NCBI GenBank assembly: GCA_016200765.1
Contig: JACQEC010000234.1
Span: forward strand, 1 to 17,551
DNA from: Chloroflexota bacterium
GTDB taxonomy: Bacteria > Chloroflexota > Anaerolineae > JACRMK01
Reading direction: 5' to 3'
DNA: 17,551 nucleotides
The position numbers were made by a program, and so were the translations under genes. How positions within the stretch are numbered: position 1 is the first letter of the stretch; each line of letters begins with the position of its first letter. A model generated the notes under the pieces. The model had not been told where the DNA came from, searched no databases, and saw nothing but the letters and a program-made list of their open reading frames with translations. This document shows, piece by piece, positions 7,897 to 14,804 of the stretch.

Positions 7897-8829
7897 CTGG
7901 TCTCCGTTGTCATCCCGAATTACAACGGCATCGCGCACCTGCCCACCTGCCTCGCCGCGTTAAGGGCTCAAACCTACACACCCTTCGAGGTGCTGCTAGT
8001 GGATAACGCCTCGACCGACGAATCGGTCGCCTGTGCCCGCCGCGCCTTTGACGGCATTCGCATCGTCACGCTGGCCGCGAACCGGGTGTTTGCGGGTGCC
8101 GCTAACGAAGGCATTCGCGCGGCGCGCGGCGAGATTATTGCCTTGTTAAACAACGACACCGAGGCTGAACCGTCATGGTTGAGCGAACTGGTGGCGTCGC
8201 TGCTTCAGGAGCCAGAGGCGGGGATGGCCGCGTCGAAGATGCGCCTGTTTGACCGGCGCGATGCGCTCCACAACGCCGGCGACGGCTTCGGGCGCAACGG
8301 CCTGCCCGTCAACCGCGGCGCGCGGCTTACCGATCAAGGACAGTTCGACGGCGACCATTTTGTATTCTCGGCCTGTGGCGGCGCGGCGGCCTATCGCCGG
8401 GCGATGCTCGACCAGATCGGGCTGTTTGACGAAGACTTCGTAGCCTACTGCGAGGATGTTGATCTGGGCTGGCGCGCGCAGCTGGCAGGCTGGCGCTGCG
8501 TCTATGCGCCGCGCGCTATTGTCTATCACAAGTTGAGCGCCACCGGCGGCGGCGCCCTCTCCAGCTACTTCGTCGGCCGCAACGTCATCTGGGTCATGGC
8601 CAAGAACCTTCCGGCCCGCCTATGGAGAAAATACTGGCGGCGCATCCTCGGCGCGCAGGCACAAGTCACGTTGGACGCGCTGAAAGCGTGGCGAGGCGAG
8701 GCGGCCCGCGCGCGCCTGCGCGGCCAACTGGCGGGGCTGACCGGCCTGCCCCGCGTTCTACGCAAGCGGCGGGCGATACAGGTGGCGCGGCGAGTGAGTG
8801 ATGCCTACTTAGAGACGGTGCTATCGTGA
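7897..8829 (+). CDS. GT2 glycosyltransferase, rhamnosyltransferase-like, without a standard start codon
   Basis: The protein is a GT-A fold family 2 transferase of the WbbL/rhamnosyltransferase kind. It has PLVSVVIPNYNG, FEVLLVDNASTDES, LLNNDTEAEPSWL (the DxD-like sugar-nucleotide site), a mid-protein GGAAAYRRAMLDQIGLFDE and the family signature EDVDLGWRAQLAGWRCVYAPRAIVYH. About 310 residues are present, ending at TGA 8827-8829. In its frame there is a stop at 7879-7881 and no ATG, GTG or TTG before the first conserved strand; only a CTG at 7897 is available and it has no ribosome site. The first GTG, at 7990, would cut off the nucleotide-binding strand and is not credible. A TTG at 7878 in another frame would give MTTRKP and then need a one-base shift. 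The product would attach a sugar, plausibly rhamnose made by RmlD, to a surface polymer. Confidence 0.8.
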   Translation: MVSVVIPNYNGIAHLPTCLAALRAQTYTPFEVLLVDNASTDESVACARRAFDGIRIVTLAANRVFAGAANEGIRAARGEIIALLNNDTEAEPSWLSELVASLLQEPEAGMAASKMRLFDRRDALHNAGDGFGRNGLPVNRGARLTDQGQFDGDHFVFSACGGAAAYRRAMLDQIGLFDEDFVAYCEDVDLGWRAQLAGWRCVYAPRAIVYHKLSATGGGALSSYFVGRNVIWVMAKNLPARLWRKYWRRILGAQAQVTLDALKAWRGEAARARLRGQLAGLTGLPRVLRKRRAIQVARRVSDAYLETVLS

Positions 8830-8844
8830 GCCGGCCTCACGGCG

Positions 8845-8915
8845 AACTGCTATTGACGAAGCCGCGCACCCATTGTAAACTGCTATTGAGCAAAGATTGA
8901 GGAGTATGGTACGAT
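8845..8915 (+). promoter_or_regulatory. Possible tandem promoters built on a 12-bp direct repeat
   Basis: AACTGCTATTGA occurs at 8845-8856 and 8878-8889, exactly 33 bp apart. Each copy runs into a -35-like sequence: TTGACG (8853-8858) with TAAACT 17 bp later (8876-8881), and TTGAGC (8886-8891) with TACGAT 18 bp later (8910-8915). The repeat may be an operator or a by-product of duplication. The hexamers are imperfect, so this is tentative. Confidence 0.4.
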
Positions 8916-9684
8916 AAACGAACCCGAATGCCCGCGCCTGTCAGTCGTCATCCCCGCCTATAACGAAGAGCGGCGTCTGCCGGGAACCCTGCAACGCATC
9001 ATGGTGTATTTTCATGAACAGGGCTACCCGGTCGAAATCGTCGTGGTTGACGACGGCAGCACCGACAGCACAGCCGCCATCGCCCGGTCGCTTGCCCAGC
9101 AGCACTCCATGGTGCGCCTGATTCAGAACGAGCATCACGGCAAGGGCTATGCTGTGCGCACGGGCGTCCTGCAAGCGCGCGGCGACCAGATTTTGGTCTG
9201 CGATGCCGATCTGGCGACGCCGATTGAAGAAGAACAGAAACTCGCGCCGTGGCTAGCCAACGGCTACGCGGTGGTGATTGCCTCGCGCGAAGGCATGGGC
9301 GCGCGTCGCATCGGCGAGCCGTTTTATCGTCATCTGATGGGGCGCGTCTTTAATTTTGTCATCCGCAAGATAGCGGTCGGAGAGTTTCAGGATACGCAGT
9401 GCGGTTTCAAGCTGTTTCGCGCCGATGTTGCGCGAGACATCTTCAAGCGGGTGAGGCTCTACGGCGACCAATCGGCCAGAATGCGAGGGCCGGCGGTCAC
9501 CGCGTATGATGTTGAGGTGCTCTTTCTCGCGCTGAAGTACGGGTATAAAGTCAAGGAAGTTCCAGTGGAATGGCAGTACGGTACGATGACGAAGGTCAAC
9601 CCGATCACCGATTCAATGCGCAACTTCGGCGACGTGATGAACGTGCGCCTCAACGACTGGCGAGGACGGTATAACGGGCGATAA
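8914..9684 (+). CDS. GT2 glycosyltransferase, dolichyl-phosphate-sugar-synthase-like; best start is ATA
   Basis: The 256-residue soluble enzyme resembles dolichyl-phosphate beta-glucosyltransferase (Alg5-like), which transfers a sugar from a nucleotide donor to a polyprenyl phosphate. Motifs include LSVVIPAYNEERRLPGTL, VEIVVVDDGSTDST, HHGKGYAVRTG, QILVCDADLATPIEE (DAD metal site), GEFQDTQCGFKLFRADVA and AYDVEVLFLALKYGY. No membrane segment is visible. In frame, the nearest ATG/GTG/TTG is at 9001, inside the domain, yet the sequence is clearly coding back to about 8914. There, ATA is followed by NEPECPRLSVVIP and preceded nine bases upstream by GAGGAG (8899-8904), exactly where a start is expected. 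A mutated or ATA start is the simplest reading; ATT 8896 is another non-standard option. It probably supplies a lipid-linked sugar to the same glycan pathway. Confidence 0.85.
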   Translation: MNEPECPRLSVVIPAYNEERRLPGTLQRIMVYFHEQGYPVEIVVVDDGSTDSTAAIARSLAQQHSMVRLIQNEHHGKGYAVRTGVLQARGDQILVCDADLATPIEEEQKLAPWLANGYAVVIASREGMGARRIGEPFYRHLMGRVFNFVIRKIAVGEFQDTQCGFKLFRADVARDIFKRVRLYGDQSARMRGPAVTAYDVEVLFLALKYGYKVKEVPVEWQYGTMTKVNPITDSMRNFGDVMNVRLNDWRGRYNGR

Positions 9685-9714
9685 ACCGTTCCAGCAGACA
9701 TTCAAAAGCCTTGA

Positions 9715-9743
9715 CCACTCGCCCAGAGTGGTTTTTGTTTTTT
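9715..9743 (+). terminator. Intrinsic terminator after the glycan cluster
   Basis: CCACTC (9715-9720), a five-base loop, GAGTGG (9726-9731) and a T-rich tract (9732-9743, one G among twelve bases) make a textbook Rho-independent terminator. It lies 30 bp after the stop of the second glycosyltransferase. An A-T pair (9714/9732) can lengthen the stem. Confidence 0.88.
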
Positions 9744-9744
9744 A

Positions 9745-9764
9745 TGTTACAATCTCTGCGGAGG
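9745..9764 (+). promoter_or_regulatory. Extended -10 promoter and ribosome site of metG
   Basis: TGTTACAAT (9745-9753) is an extended -10 element (TGn plus TACAAT). There is no clear -35 box at the right distance. Transcription would start near 9760, at the GGAGG (9760-9764) that lies five bases before the GTG at 9770, giving a very short leader. The element directly abuts the T tract of the upstream terminator. Confidence 0.55.
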
Positions 9765-9769
9765 CCATT

Positions 9770-11560
9770 GTGAACCAACCTATTCTCGTCGCCGTAGCCT
9801 GGCCCTATGCCAACGGTTACGCTCATCTGGGGCACGTCGCGGGAGCGCTGCTGCCCGCCGACATCTTCGCGCGCTATCACCGCCTGCGAGGCAACCGCGT
9901 GCTGATGGTCTCCGGCAGCGATGCGCACGGCACGCCGGTTACATTCGAGGCTGATCAGGAGGGCGTGACGCCGCGCGAGTTGTTCCTGCGCTACCACCAT
10001 GCGTTCGCCCAATCGTTCCGCGAGCTCGGTTTATCCTACGACCTGTTCACGCACACCGATACCGAGAACCACAGCCGCGTTTCGCAAGACATTTTCAAAC
10101 AACTGCTGGCCGCAGAACTGATCTTTCGCAAGCCGGCCCAACAGCTCTACTGTGAGCACGACGCGTGCTTCTTGCCCGATCGCTATGTGTATGGCAGGTG
10201 CCCGGTCTGCGGCTTCCCGAACGCGCGCGGTGACCAGTGCCAAAATTGTGACAGCGTTCTCGACGCGCTGGAACTGGGCGACCCGCAGTGCAAACTGGCG
10301 AAGCCCGGCGACCCGCCCCATCCGGTTGTGGTGCGCGAAACCGACCATTTCTACCTCGACCTGCCCGCGCAGGCCGGGCCACTGCTAACATGGGTCGAAC
10401 AGCAGAGCCAGAACTGGCGGCCCAATGTGGCCCGGTTCGTGCGCAACTACGTGGCCGGGGGCTTGCAAGCGCGCGCCATCACGCGCGATTTGGAGTGGGG
10501 CGTGCCGGTGCCACTGCCGGGCTGGGAGGCGAAGCGGCTGTATGTGTGGTTTGAAGCGGTGATCGGCTATTTATCGGCCAGCATCGAATGGGCGGCGCAT
10601 CAGGGCCAGCCTGACGTCTGGAAAGATTGGTGGTACAACCGACAAGCCGAGACGTACTATTTTATCGGCAAGGACAACATCCCGTTCCACGCGATTATCT
10701 GGCCGGCCATGTTGATGGGCGTTCCGGGGCTGTATGACGACTCGCAGGAGCCGCGCCGCGCGCTCAACCTGCCTGACGATATTCCGTCCAACGAGTTCCT
10801 GAACGTTGAGGGGCGCAAGTTCTCCAAGAGCGAGCGGTGGGCGGTGTGGCTGCCCGACGCGCTGGCGCGCTACGACCCGGACCCGCTCCGCTACTACCTG
10901 ACCGCCGTTGCGCCGGAGACGCACGACAGCGATTGGGCCTGGAGCGATTTCCTGCGCCGCAACAACGACGAACTGGTGGGCACATGGGGCAATCTCGCCA
11001 ATCGTGTGCTGACCTTCGCTTACCGCAATTTTGACAAACAGGTGCCTGAAGCCGGTTCACTGGATGACGTTGATCGGGCTCTGCTGGCTTCTGTGGAGGC
11101 CGGCTTCAGGCCCATCGGCCAGTTGCTGGAGACCCGCCAATTCCGATCTGCGCTGGCCGAGGCGATGGGGCTGGCGCGCGAGGGGAACCGCTACCTCAAC
11201 GCCAAGGCGCCATGGCAGCAGATCAAGACAGACCGCGCCGCCGCGGCGACAACCATTTATGTCGCCCTGCGCGTGATTGACTCGCTGAAAATTCTGTTTT
11301 ACCCGTTCCTGCCCTTCTCATCACAGTCCCTGCACCAACAACTCGGCTACGACGATGACCTGCTTGGCGCGCTGGAGATTGCTGACTACGACGAGGAGGC
11401 CAGTCGGCACGAGGCGCTGGTCTACCGCCAGAGCGGGTCGGGCGACCGCTGGCAGCCAAGCGCCCTGCGCGCCGGGCAAGCCCTGCGCGAGCCTAAGGCG
11501 CTCTACAAGAAACTCGACTCGAAGATCGTAGAGGAAGAAATCGCGCGGCTGGGGAAGTAA
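9770..11560 (+). CDS. metG: Methionyl-tRNA synthetase
   Basis: MetG charges tRNA-Met with methionine in the cytoplasm. The 596-residue product has WPYANGYAHLGH (HIGH-type motif, 19-22), GSDAHGTPVTFEA, a zinc domain with two knuckles (Cys128, 133, 144, 147, 157 and 160), LYVWFEAVIGY, YYFIGKDNIPFH and the KMSKS loop in the form KFSKS (350-354). The C-terminal helical anticodon domain follows (TWGNLANRVLTFAYRNFD and after). No C-terminal Trbp111/EMAP-like tRNA-binding domain is visible. GTG 9770 is chosen because GGAGG lies five bases upstream and the enzyme's first strand starts there; an earlier in-frame GTG at 9728 lies inside the terminator stem. The dtd gene starts three bases after the stop, so the two genes are surely cotranscribed. 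Confidence 0.97.
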   Translation: MNQPILVAVAWPYANGYAHLGHVAGALLPADIFARYHRLRGNRVLMVSGSDAHGTPVTFEADQEGVTPRELFLRYHHAFAQSFRELGLSYDLFTHTDTENHSRVSQDIFKQLLAAELIFRKPAQQLYCEHDACFLPDRYVYGRCPVCGFPNARGDQCQNCDSVLDALELGDPQCKLAKPGDPPHPVVVRETDHFYLDLPAQAGPLLTWVEQQSQNWRPNVARFVRNYVAGGLQARAITRDLEWGVPVPLPGWEAKRLYVWFEAVIGYLSASIEWAAHQGQPDVWKDWWYNRQAETYYFIGKDNIPFHAIIWPAMLMGVPGLYDDSQEPRRALNLPDDIPSNEFLNVEGRKFSKSERWAVWLPDALARYDPDPLRYYLTAVAPETHDSDWAWSDFLRRNNDELVGTWGNLANRVLTFAYRNFDKQVPEAGSLDDVDRALLASVEAGFRPIGQLLETRQFRSALAEAMGLAREGNRYLNAKAPWQQIKTDRAAAATTIYVALRVIDSLKILFYPFLPFSSQSLHQQLGYDDDLLGALEIADYDEEASRHEALVYRQSGSGDRWQPSALRAGQALREPKALYKKLDSKIVEEEIARLGK

Positions 11561-11563
11561 ACG

Positions 11564-12016
11564 ATGCGCGCGTTGATTCAGCGGGTCACTCACGCCGCCG
11601 TGCAAGTTGACGGGCAGGCGATTGGGCGCATCGGGCATGGCCTCGCGATTCTATTGGGCGTGACCCACGCCGACGGCCATCAGCAAGCGGAACGGCTGGC
11701 GGAAAAGACCGCCGGACTGCGCATCTTCTCCGATGCGGCGGGCAAGATGAACCTATCCGTGCTGGACGTGCAGGGCGATGCGCTGGTCATCTCTCAGTTC
11801 ACGCTCTATGCGAACAACCAGCGCGGGCGGCGGCCCGATTTTCTGTCTGCCGCTCGCCCCGAACAGGCCGCCCCGCTGGTCGAACGCTTCGTCAGCGTGC
11901 TCGGCGAGGCCGGCGTGAAGAACGTGCAGACGGGTGTCTTCGGCGCGCACATGCTCGTAGAGATTTTTAACGACGGGCCGGTGACCATCATGCTGGATAC
12001 CGACGACTGGGCCTGA
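11564..12016 (+). CDS. dtd: D-aminoacyl-tRNA deacylase
   Basis: DTD hydrolyses D-amino acids (and glycine from tRNA-Ala) off mischarged tRNAs, acting as a chirality check in translation. The 150-residue length is typical. It begins MRALIQRVTHAAVQVDG, has SQFTLYAN with Thr80 at the position known from the E. coli enzyme, and has the cross-subunit Gly-cisPro motif in NDGPVTIMLDT (Gly138-Pro139). The ATG sits three bases after the metG stop, so it is translated from the metG mRNA; pairing a synthetase with a proofreading enzyme makes functional sense. Nothing is missing. Confidence 0.97.
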   Translation: MRALIQRVTHAAVQVDGQAIGRIGHGLAILLGVTHADGHQQAERLAEKTAGLRIFSDAAGKMNLSVLDVQGDALVISQFTLYANNQRGRRPDFLSAARPEQAAPLVERFVSVLGEAGVKNVQTGVFGAHMLVEIFNDGPVTIMLDTDDWA

Positions 12017-12029
12017 TCGCCACATCGTC

Positions 12030-12104
12030 GGGTAGGGGCGAAGCCGCGCGTTAAACGGATTGCCTGCGGCGCAACGGATGAGCGGGTTGGGGCGAAGCGG
12101 CGCG
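12030..12104 (+). repeat. 21-bp direct repeat, two copies
   Basis: The 21-bp segments at 12030-12050 and 12084-12104 agree at 19 of 21 positions and share the core GGGGCGAAGC followed by GCGCG. Their starts are 54 bp apart. They overlap the left arm of the inverted repeat at 12047-12240 and may belong to the same intergenic element. Confidence 0.6.
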
Positions 12105-12240
12105 CGAGTGGCCTGCTCATTCACGTGGTGATTCGTGCGCGAGGTGTCGCGCAAGACGATGACTGACGCGGCCTTGGGTGGTCATCATCGTTGACGAGCG
12201 CCTCAATCCGTTCATCCGTTATCCCAATCCGTTGAACGCG
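12047..12240. repeat. Imperfect inverted repeat filling the dtd-pantothenate kinase gap
   Basis: The 16 bases at 12047-12062 match the reverse complement of 12225-12240 at 15 of 16 positions (core AACGGATTG). An inner pair, AACGGATGA (12073-12081), exactly matches the reverse complement of 12212-12220. The right arm also repeats CAATCCGTT directly (12204-12212 and 12225-12233). A perfect small hairpin, GCGCGA/TCGCGC (12137-12142 and 12147-12152), lies between the arms. The whole gap 12017-12251 contains no credible gene. This looks like a non-coding dispersed palindromic element between convergent genes; no transposase or target-site duplication is seen. Confidence 0.6.
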
Positions 12241-12251
12241 CCCCTTCGCGC

Positions 12252-13100
12252 CTACTCACCCCCCAAGGCCCCCAGCGCCGTCGCGAAGCCCGGATATGCC
12301 GGCACCACAAAGCGGTTTCCTGCACCAAGACGATCCACGGCATCCATCGCGTCACGAACCGCGGGCACCTCGACCAGATGCCCCGTCAGCACAATCACGG
12401 ACTGTTGAACAGTCGAGGCTGTGGACAGCACCGTCGTCGCGATGGCTTGACCGATGAGGTTACACAGCCCCGCGGCCACATCCTCGCGGCGCGGACGAGC
12501 GAAACCATCTATCCTTGCGGCCTTGAAGGCTTTGCCGAAGTGCGCGGCGGAGAAATCAGCAGGGATATTCCCAACCGGCCCCCCGATGATATCCCCCACC
12601 GTTAGGTCAACCCGTGTCAGGTCTCCCTGTGCCGCCAGCGCCGAGATTTCTAGCGGGTCGGCTGTGCCCAACAGCAGTTGACCCAGCCCCAGCAGAGTGC
12701 CTCCGCCCACCGCGCTCCCGCCCAGATGTCTGAATTGATCGCCGGCGGCCAGCACCATCGCCGTACCGGTGCCCATGCTCACCACCAGAGCCTCCTGCAA
12801 ACCAGCGGCCAGCAGACCGCCGCGCCCGATGGCCTCAACCTCGCCCACCCGTCTCAAGGGTATGCCATCCAGCACCTCCGGCAACTGGCGATTGCGGCCT
12901 CCCGTGACGACAATGGACTCGACCTCTGCAACGCCAAGTCCAGCCTGCGCCACCAGTGCACGGATGGCATCCACCGTGGGGTTTATGGCAGAAGTCGTTC
13001 GCCGCTGGCTAATCTCACCGCCGCGCTCTTCGGAAGCGTCGAGGCGCGCGATCAATATGTCGGTGTTAGAGCCGCCAAAGTCAATGGCAATCCGGTACAT
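12252..13100 (-). CDS. coaW: Type II pantothenate kinase-like ASKHA kinase
   Basis: The 282-residue protein resembles type II pantothenate kinases (CoaW, and eukaryotic PANK), which phosphorylate pantothenate in the first step of coenzyme A synthesis. It has the phosphate loop IDFGGSNTDILI (residues 6-17), SIVVTGGRNR, EVEAIGRGGLLAAG with the expected catalytic Glu near 87-89, MGTGTAMV and GGSAVGGGTLLGLGQLLL (127-143), followed by TVGDIIGGPVGNIP and SVIVLTGHLVEVP. It lies 15 bp downstream of the anti-sigma gene on the same strand and probably shares its transcript, although no strong ribosome site is seen before the ATG at 13100. A substrate other than pantothenate cannot be excluded from sequence alone. 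Confidence 0.85.
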   Translation of the reverse strand: MYRIAIDFGGSNTDILIARLDASEERGGEISQRRTTSAINPTVDAIRALVAQAGLGVAEVESIVVTGGRNRQLPEVLDGIPLRRVGEVEAIGRGGLLAAGLQEALVVSMGTGTAMVLAAGDQFRHLGGSAVGGGTLLGLGQLLLGTADPLEISALAAQGDLTRVDLTVGDIIGGPVGNIPADFSAAHFGKAFKAARIDGFARPRREDVAAGLCNLIGQAIATTVLSTASTVQQSVIVLTGHLVEVPAVRDAMDAVDRLGAGNRFVVPAYPGFATALGALGGE

Positions 13101-13115
13101 GATAGCTGCGGTCGC

Positions 13116-13946
13116 TCAGGCCCTATAGATGCGCAAGGCCAGCAATCCCCCGACGCTCAGCACGACTACACCCAACAGGCCGACCTCCACCGCGCGCCAT
13201 GGCAACTCGCCCAGCCGCACGCGAGCTTCAGGTGTTGGCGCGGAGGCTGGTTCAACAGATGGAGCCGGTGTCGCGATGGGTATAGCCGTCGCGGTGGGCT
13301 GTGGGCTGACAGCGGCGGCTGGCCCTCCCACAACCGGCGCTGTGGTTGGCTGCACCGATTCCGCTGTGCCCGCAACGGTTGTCGGCTTCGCCACGCCGCT
13401 CGTCGCAGGCAACGCCGGCGGCGCGCTGGCTGGCGCGGTCGGCTGTGCCACCGCTCGCGTTGAGGGGCCCGCCGGAGCGACGGGTGCCGCCGCTGCCGCC
13501 GTCGTCGCCACCGACTTAGACTGATTGTCCTCTGCCGCCTGTGGCGCGGGCACGGCGTTGAAGGGAGCGCTCGTCGCAGGCGCTGTCTGCGCCGAGGAAG
13601 GCGCACTGACCCCAAACCGCGATGTAGATAGTATATCGGCGCTAAAGACCACGAGGAACATCACGGCGGCGAAGGCGGTCAGCCCGCGCAGGGATTGATA
13701 GAGCCAACCGGGCTGCCAGCGCGGCAGTGCGCGAGCCGCCTGCTCATCCGAAAGTGTGAAGGAGCGCGGGGCGCGGATGGGCGGCGCCTGCTTCATCAGC
13801 GAGACGCTGTAGCGCAGGGTCGCCAGTTGACGCCGGCAGTCCACGCAAGCGCGTAGATGCTCCTCCAGGCGCGCCTGCTCCCGCCTGTTCAATCGCCCAT
13901 CCAAAAAGAGCGATAGCTGATCCGTGACATGCTCAAGGTTGCTCAT
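13116..13946 (-). CDS. Membrane anti-sigma factor with zinc-finger (ZAS) domain
   Basis: The 276-residue protein begins with an anti-sigma zinc-finger domain: RLNRREQARLEEHLRACVDC contains H30-x3-C34-x2-C37, the ZAS signature. PPIRAPRSFTLSDEQA is a segment often found before the membrane part of such proteins. A first membrane helix lies at about 88-106 and a second at about 252-273 (VEVGLLGVVVLSVGGLLAL). Between them are about 140 residues rich in Ala, Pro, Thr and Ser, probably a disordered stretch outside the membrane. Its start overlaps the sigma-factor stop by 4 bp (ATGA), so the two are made together. It should hold the sigma factor inactive at the membrane until a signal arrives; which signal is not visible. 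Confidence 0.88.
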   Translation of the reverse strand: MSNLEHVTDQLSLFLDGRLNRREQARLEEHLRACVDCRRQLATLRYSVSLMKQAPPIRAPRSFTLSDEQAARALPRWQPGWLYQSLRGLTAFAAVMFLVVFSADILSTSRFGVSAPSSAQTAPATSAPFNAVPAPQAAEDNQSKSVATTAAAAAPVAPAGPSTRAVAQPTAPASAPPALPATSGVAKPTTVAGTAESVQPTTAPVVGGPAAAVSPQPTATAIPIATPAPSVEPASAPTPEARVRLGELPWRAVEVGLLGVVVLSVGGLLALRIYRA

Positions 13947-14563
13947 AGTGGCCCACTATCCAGACGATAGCGCTCAGGCAAAAGTTCCTGTCGCTCCAAC
14001 AGCCAGTCGCGCAGGCGCAAGCGCGCGCGGTTGAGCCGCGACTTGACGGTGCCAAGGTTCGTCCGCGTAGCGCTGGCTATTTCCTCGTAGGACAGGCCTT
14101 GCACATCGGCCAGCACCAGCACGACGCGCTGGTCGTCGGGCAGTGCCGCGATACCCTCCTGCAGGAAGCGATTTAACTCCGCCCGCACCGCGCGCTCTTC
14201 CGGCCCCTCGCGGTGGTCAATGAAATCGGGCGGCTCGCGTTCCTCATCCGCCCCGAGAAGGTCGTCAATAGACTCGCTGGGATGCCGTTGGCGGGCGCGC
14301 AGGATGTCGTAACAGGCGTTGGTGACGATGCGCAGCAGCCACGCCTTGAACGAGCCGTCGCGGAACTCATTGAGGTGGCGGTATGCCGAGATGAACGCTT
14401 CCTGTGTCGCATCCGCCGCCGCTTCCGGGTCGTTCAGGATGCGGTAGGCGGTGTGATAAGCCATGTCTTGGTAGGATTCGACCAGCCGATTGAAGGCGTG
14501 CAGGTCGCCGCGGCGCGCCGACTGGATCAGCTCGCGCTCAAGCCGTGTTTGCGGGTCACTCAC
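13943..14563 (-). CDS. ECF-family RNA polymerase sigma factor
   Basis: The 206-residue protein has the two domains of a group 4 sigma factor. Region 2 runs from about 25 to 92 (FNRLVESYQDMAYHTAYRIL, DATQEAFISAYRHLNEFRDG, FKAWLLRIVTNACYDILRAR) and region 4 from about 138 to 190 (LPDDQRVVLVLADVQGLSYEEIA, NLGTVKSRLNRARLRLRDWL). The linker is acidic. The start is GTG 14563, with GAGGAA about seven bases upstream. The downstream anti-sigma gene overlaps by 4 bp, the usual sigma/anti-sigma pair, and pantothenate kinase follows. ECF factors normally activate their own promoter, but I see no clear GGAAC-type -35 in 14564-14700. The gene is close to housekeeping-like ECF factors (SigE/SigW type), but its regulon cannot be told. 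Confidence 0.93.
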   Translation of the reverse strand: MSDPQTRLERELIQSARRGDLHAFNRLVESYQDMAYHTAYRILNDPEAAADATQEAFISAYRHLNEFRDGSFKAWLLRIVTNACYDILRARQRHPSESIDDLLGADEEREPPDFIDHREGPEERAVRAELNRFLQEGIAALPDDQRVVLVLADVQGLSYEEIASATRTNLGTVKSRLNRARLRLRDWLLERQELLPERYRLDSGPL

Positions 14564-14696
14564 AGCGCGGTTCCTCGCGCCGGCTCTCGACGCGCAGACG
14601 GCGCGCTGGCGGGCACGAGAGATGAGGTTGAGAGGAAGGTCATTCGCGGTCGGGATTGGCTCGAAGGGTGCAAACGGGCGCGACGGGGCGAGTGAT

Positions 14697-14725
14697 TTGA
14701 CACATCGTTTGTCCTACCCTATACT
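14697..14725 (+). promoter_or_regulatory. Consensus sigma-70 promoter of the tRNA-Leu transcript
   Basis: A perfect TTGACA (14697-14702), a 17-bp spacer and TATACT (14720-14725, 5 of 6) form the strongest promoter in the window. The next bases are G+C-rich (GCCCGC), like the discriminators of stable-RNA promoters that respond to ppGpp. Transcription should begin near 14732, about 73 bases before the mature tRNA. Confidence 0.85.
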
Positions 14726-14734
14726 TTGCCCGCA

Positions 14735-14778
14735 CCCCCGAAGCGGACTCCGTCCGCCCGTCGAAGACGGTTCGGGGG
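14735..14778 (+). ncRNA. Perfect three-way-junction element in the tRNA-Leu leader
   Basis: An outer 8-bp stem, CCCCCGAA (14735-14742) with TTCGGGGG (14771-14778), encloses two hairpins with no unpaired base at the junction. Hairpin 1 is GCGGAC-tcc-GTCCGC (14743-14757); hairpin 2 is CCGTC-gaa-GACGG (14758-14770). All 19 pairs are Watson-Crick. It begins at the predicted transcription start, so it would form the 5' end of the pre-tRNA. I know of no named RNA family that matches. It could be a leader structure or protein-binding site, or act as a DNA cruciform. Structure is seen directly; function is unknown. Confidence 0.7.
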
Positions 14779-14804
14779 CATTCGAGCGGTCAGAGCGCTT
14801 GCAA

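Noticed and set aside
7990..8829. GTG 7990 as the start of the first GT2
   Set aside because: It removes the conserved VSVVIPNYNG strand, which is plainly encoded upstream in the same frame.
12137..12152. GCGCGA/TCGCGC hairpin as a terminator for dtd
   Set aside because: The stem is perfect but no T-rich tract follows on either strand.
12678..13463. Plus-strand 261-codon open frame over coaW and the anti-sigma gene
   Set aside because: Antisense to two recognisable genes; the composition is low-complexity Arg/Gly/His without family motifs.
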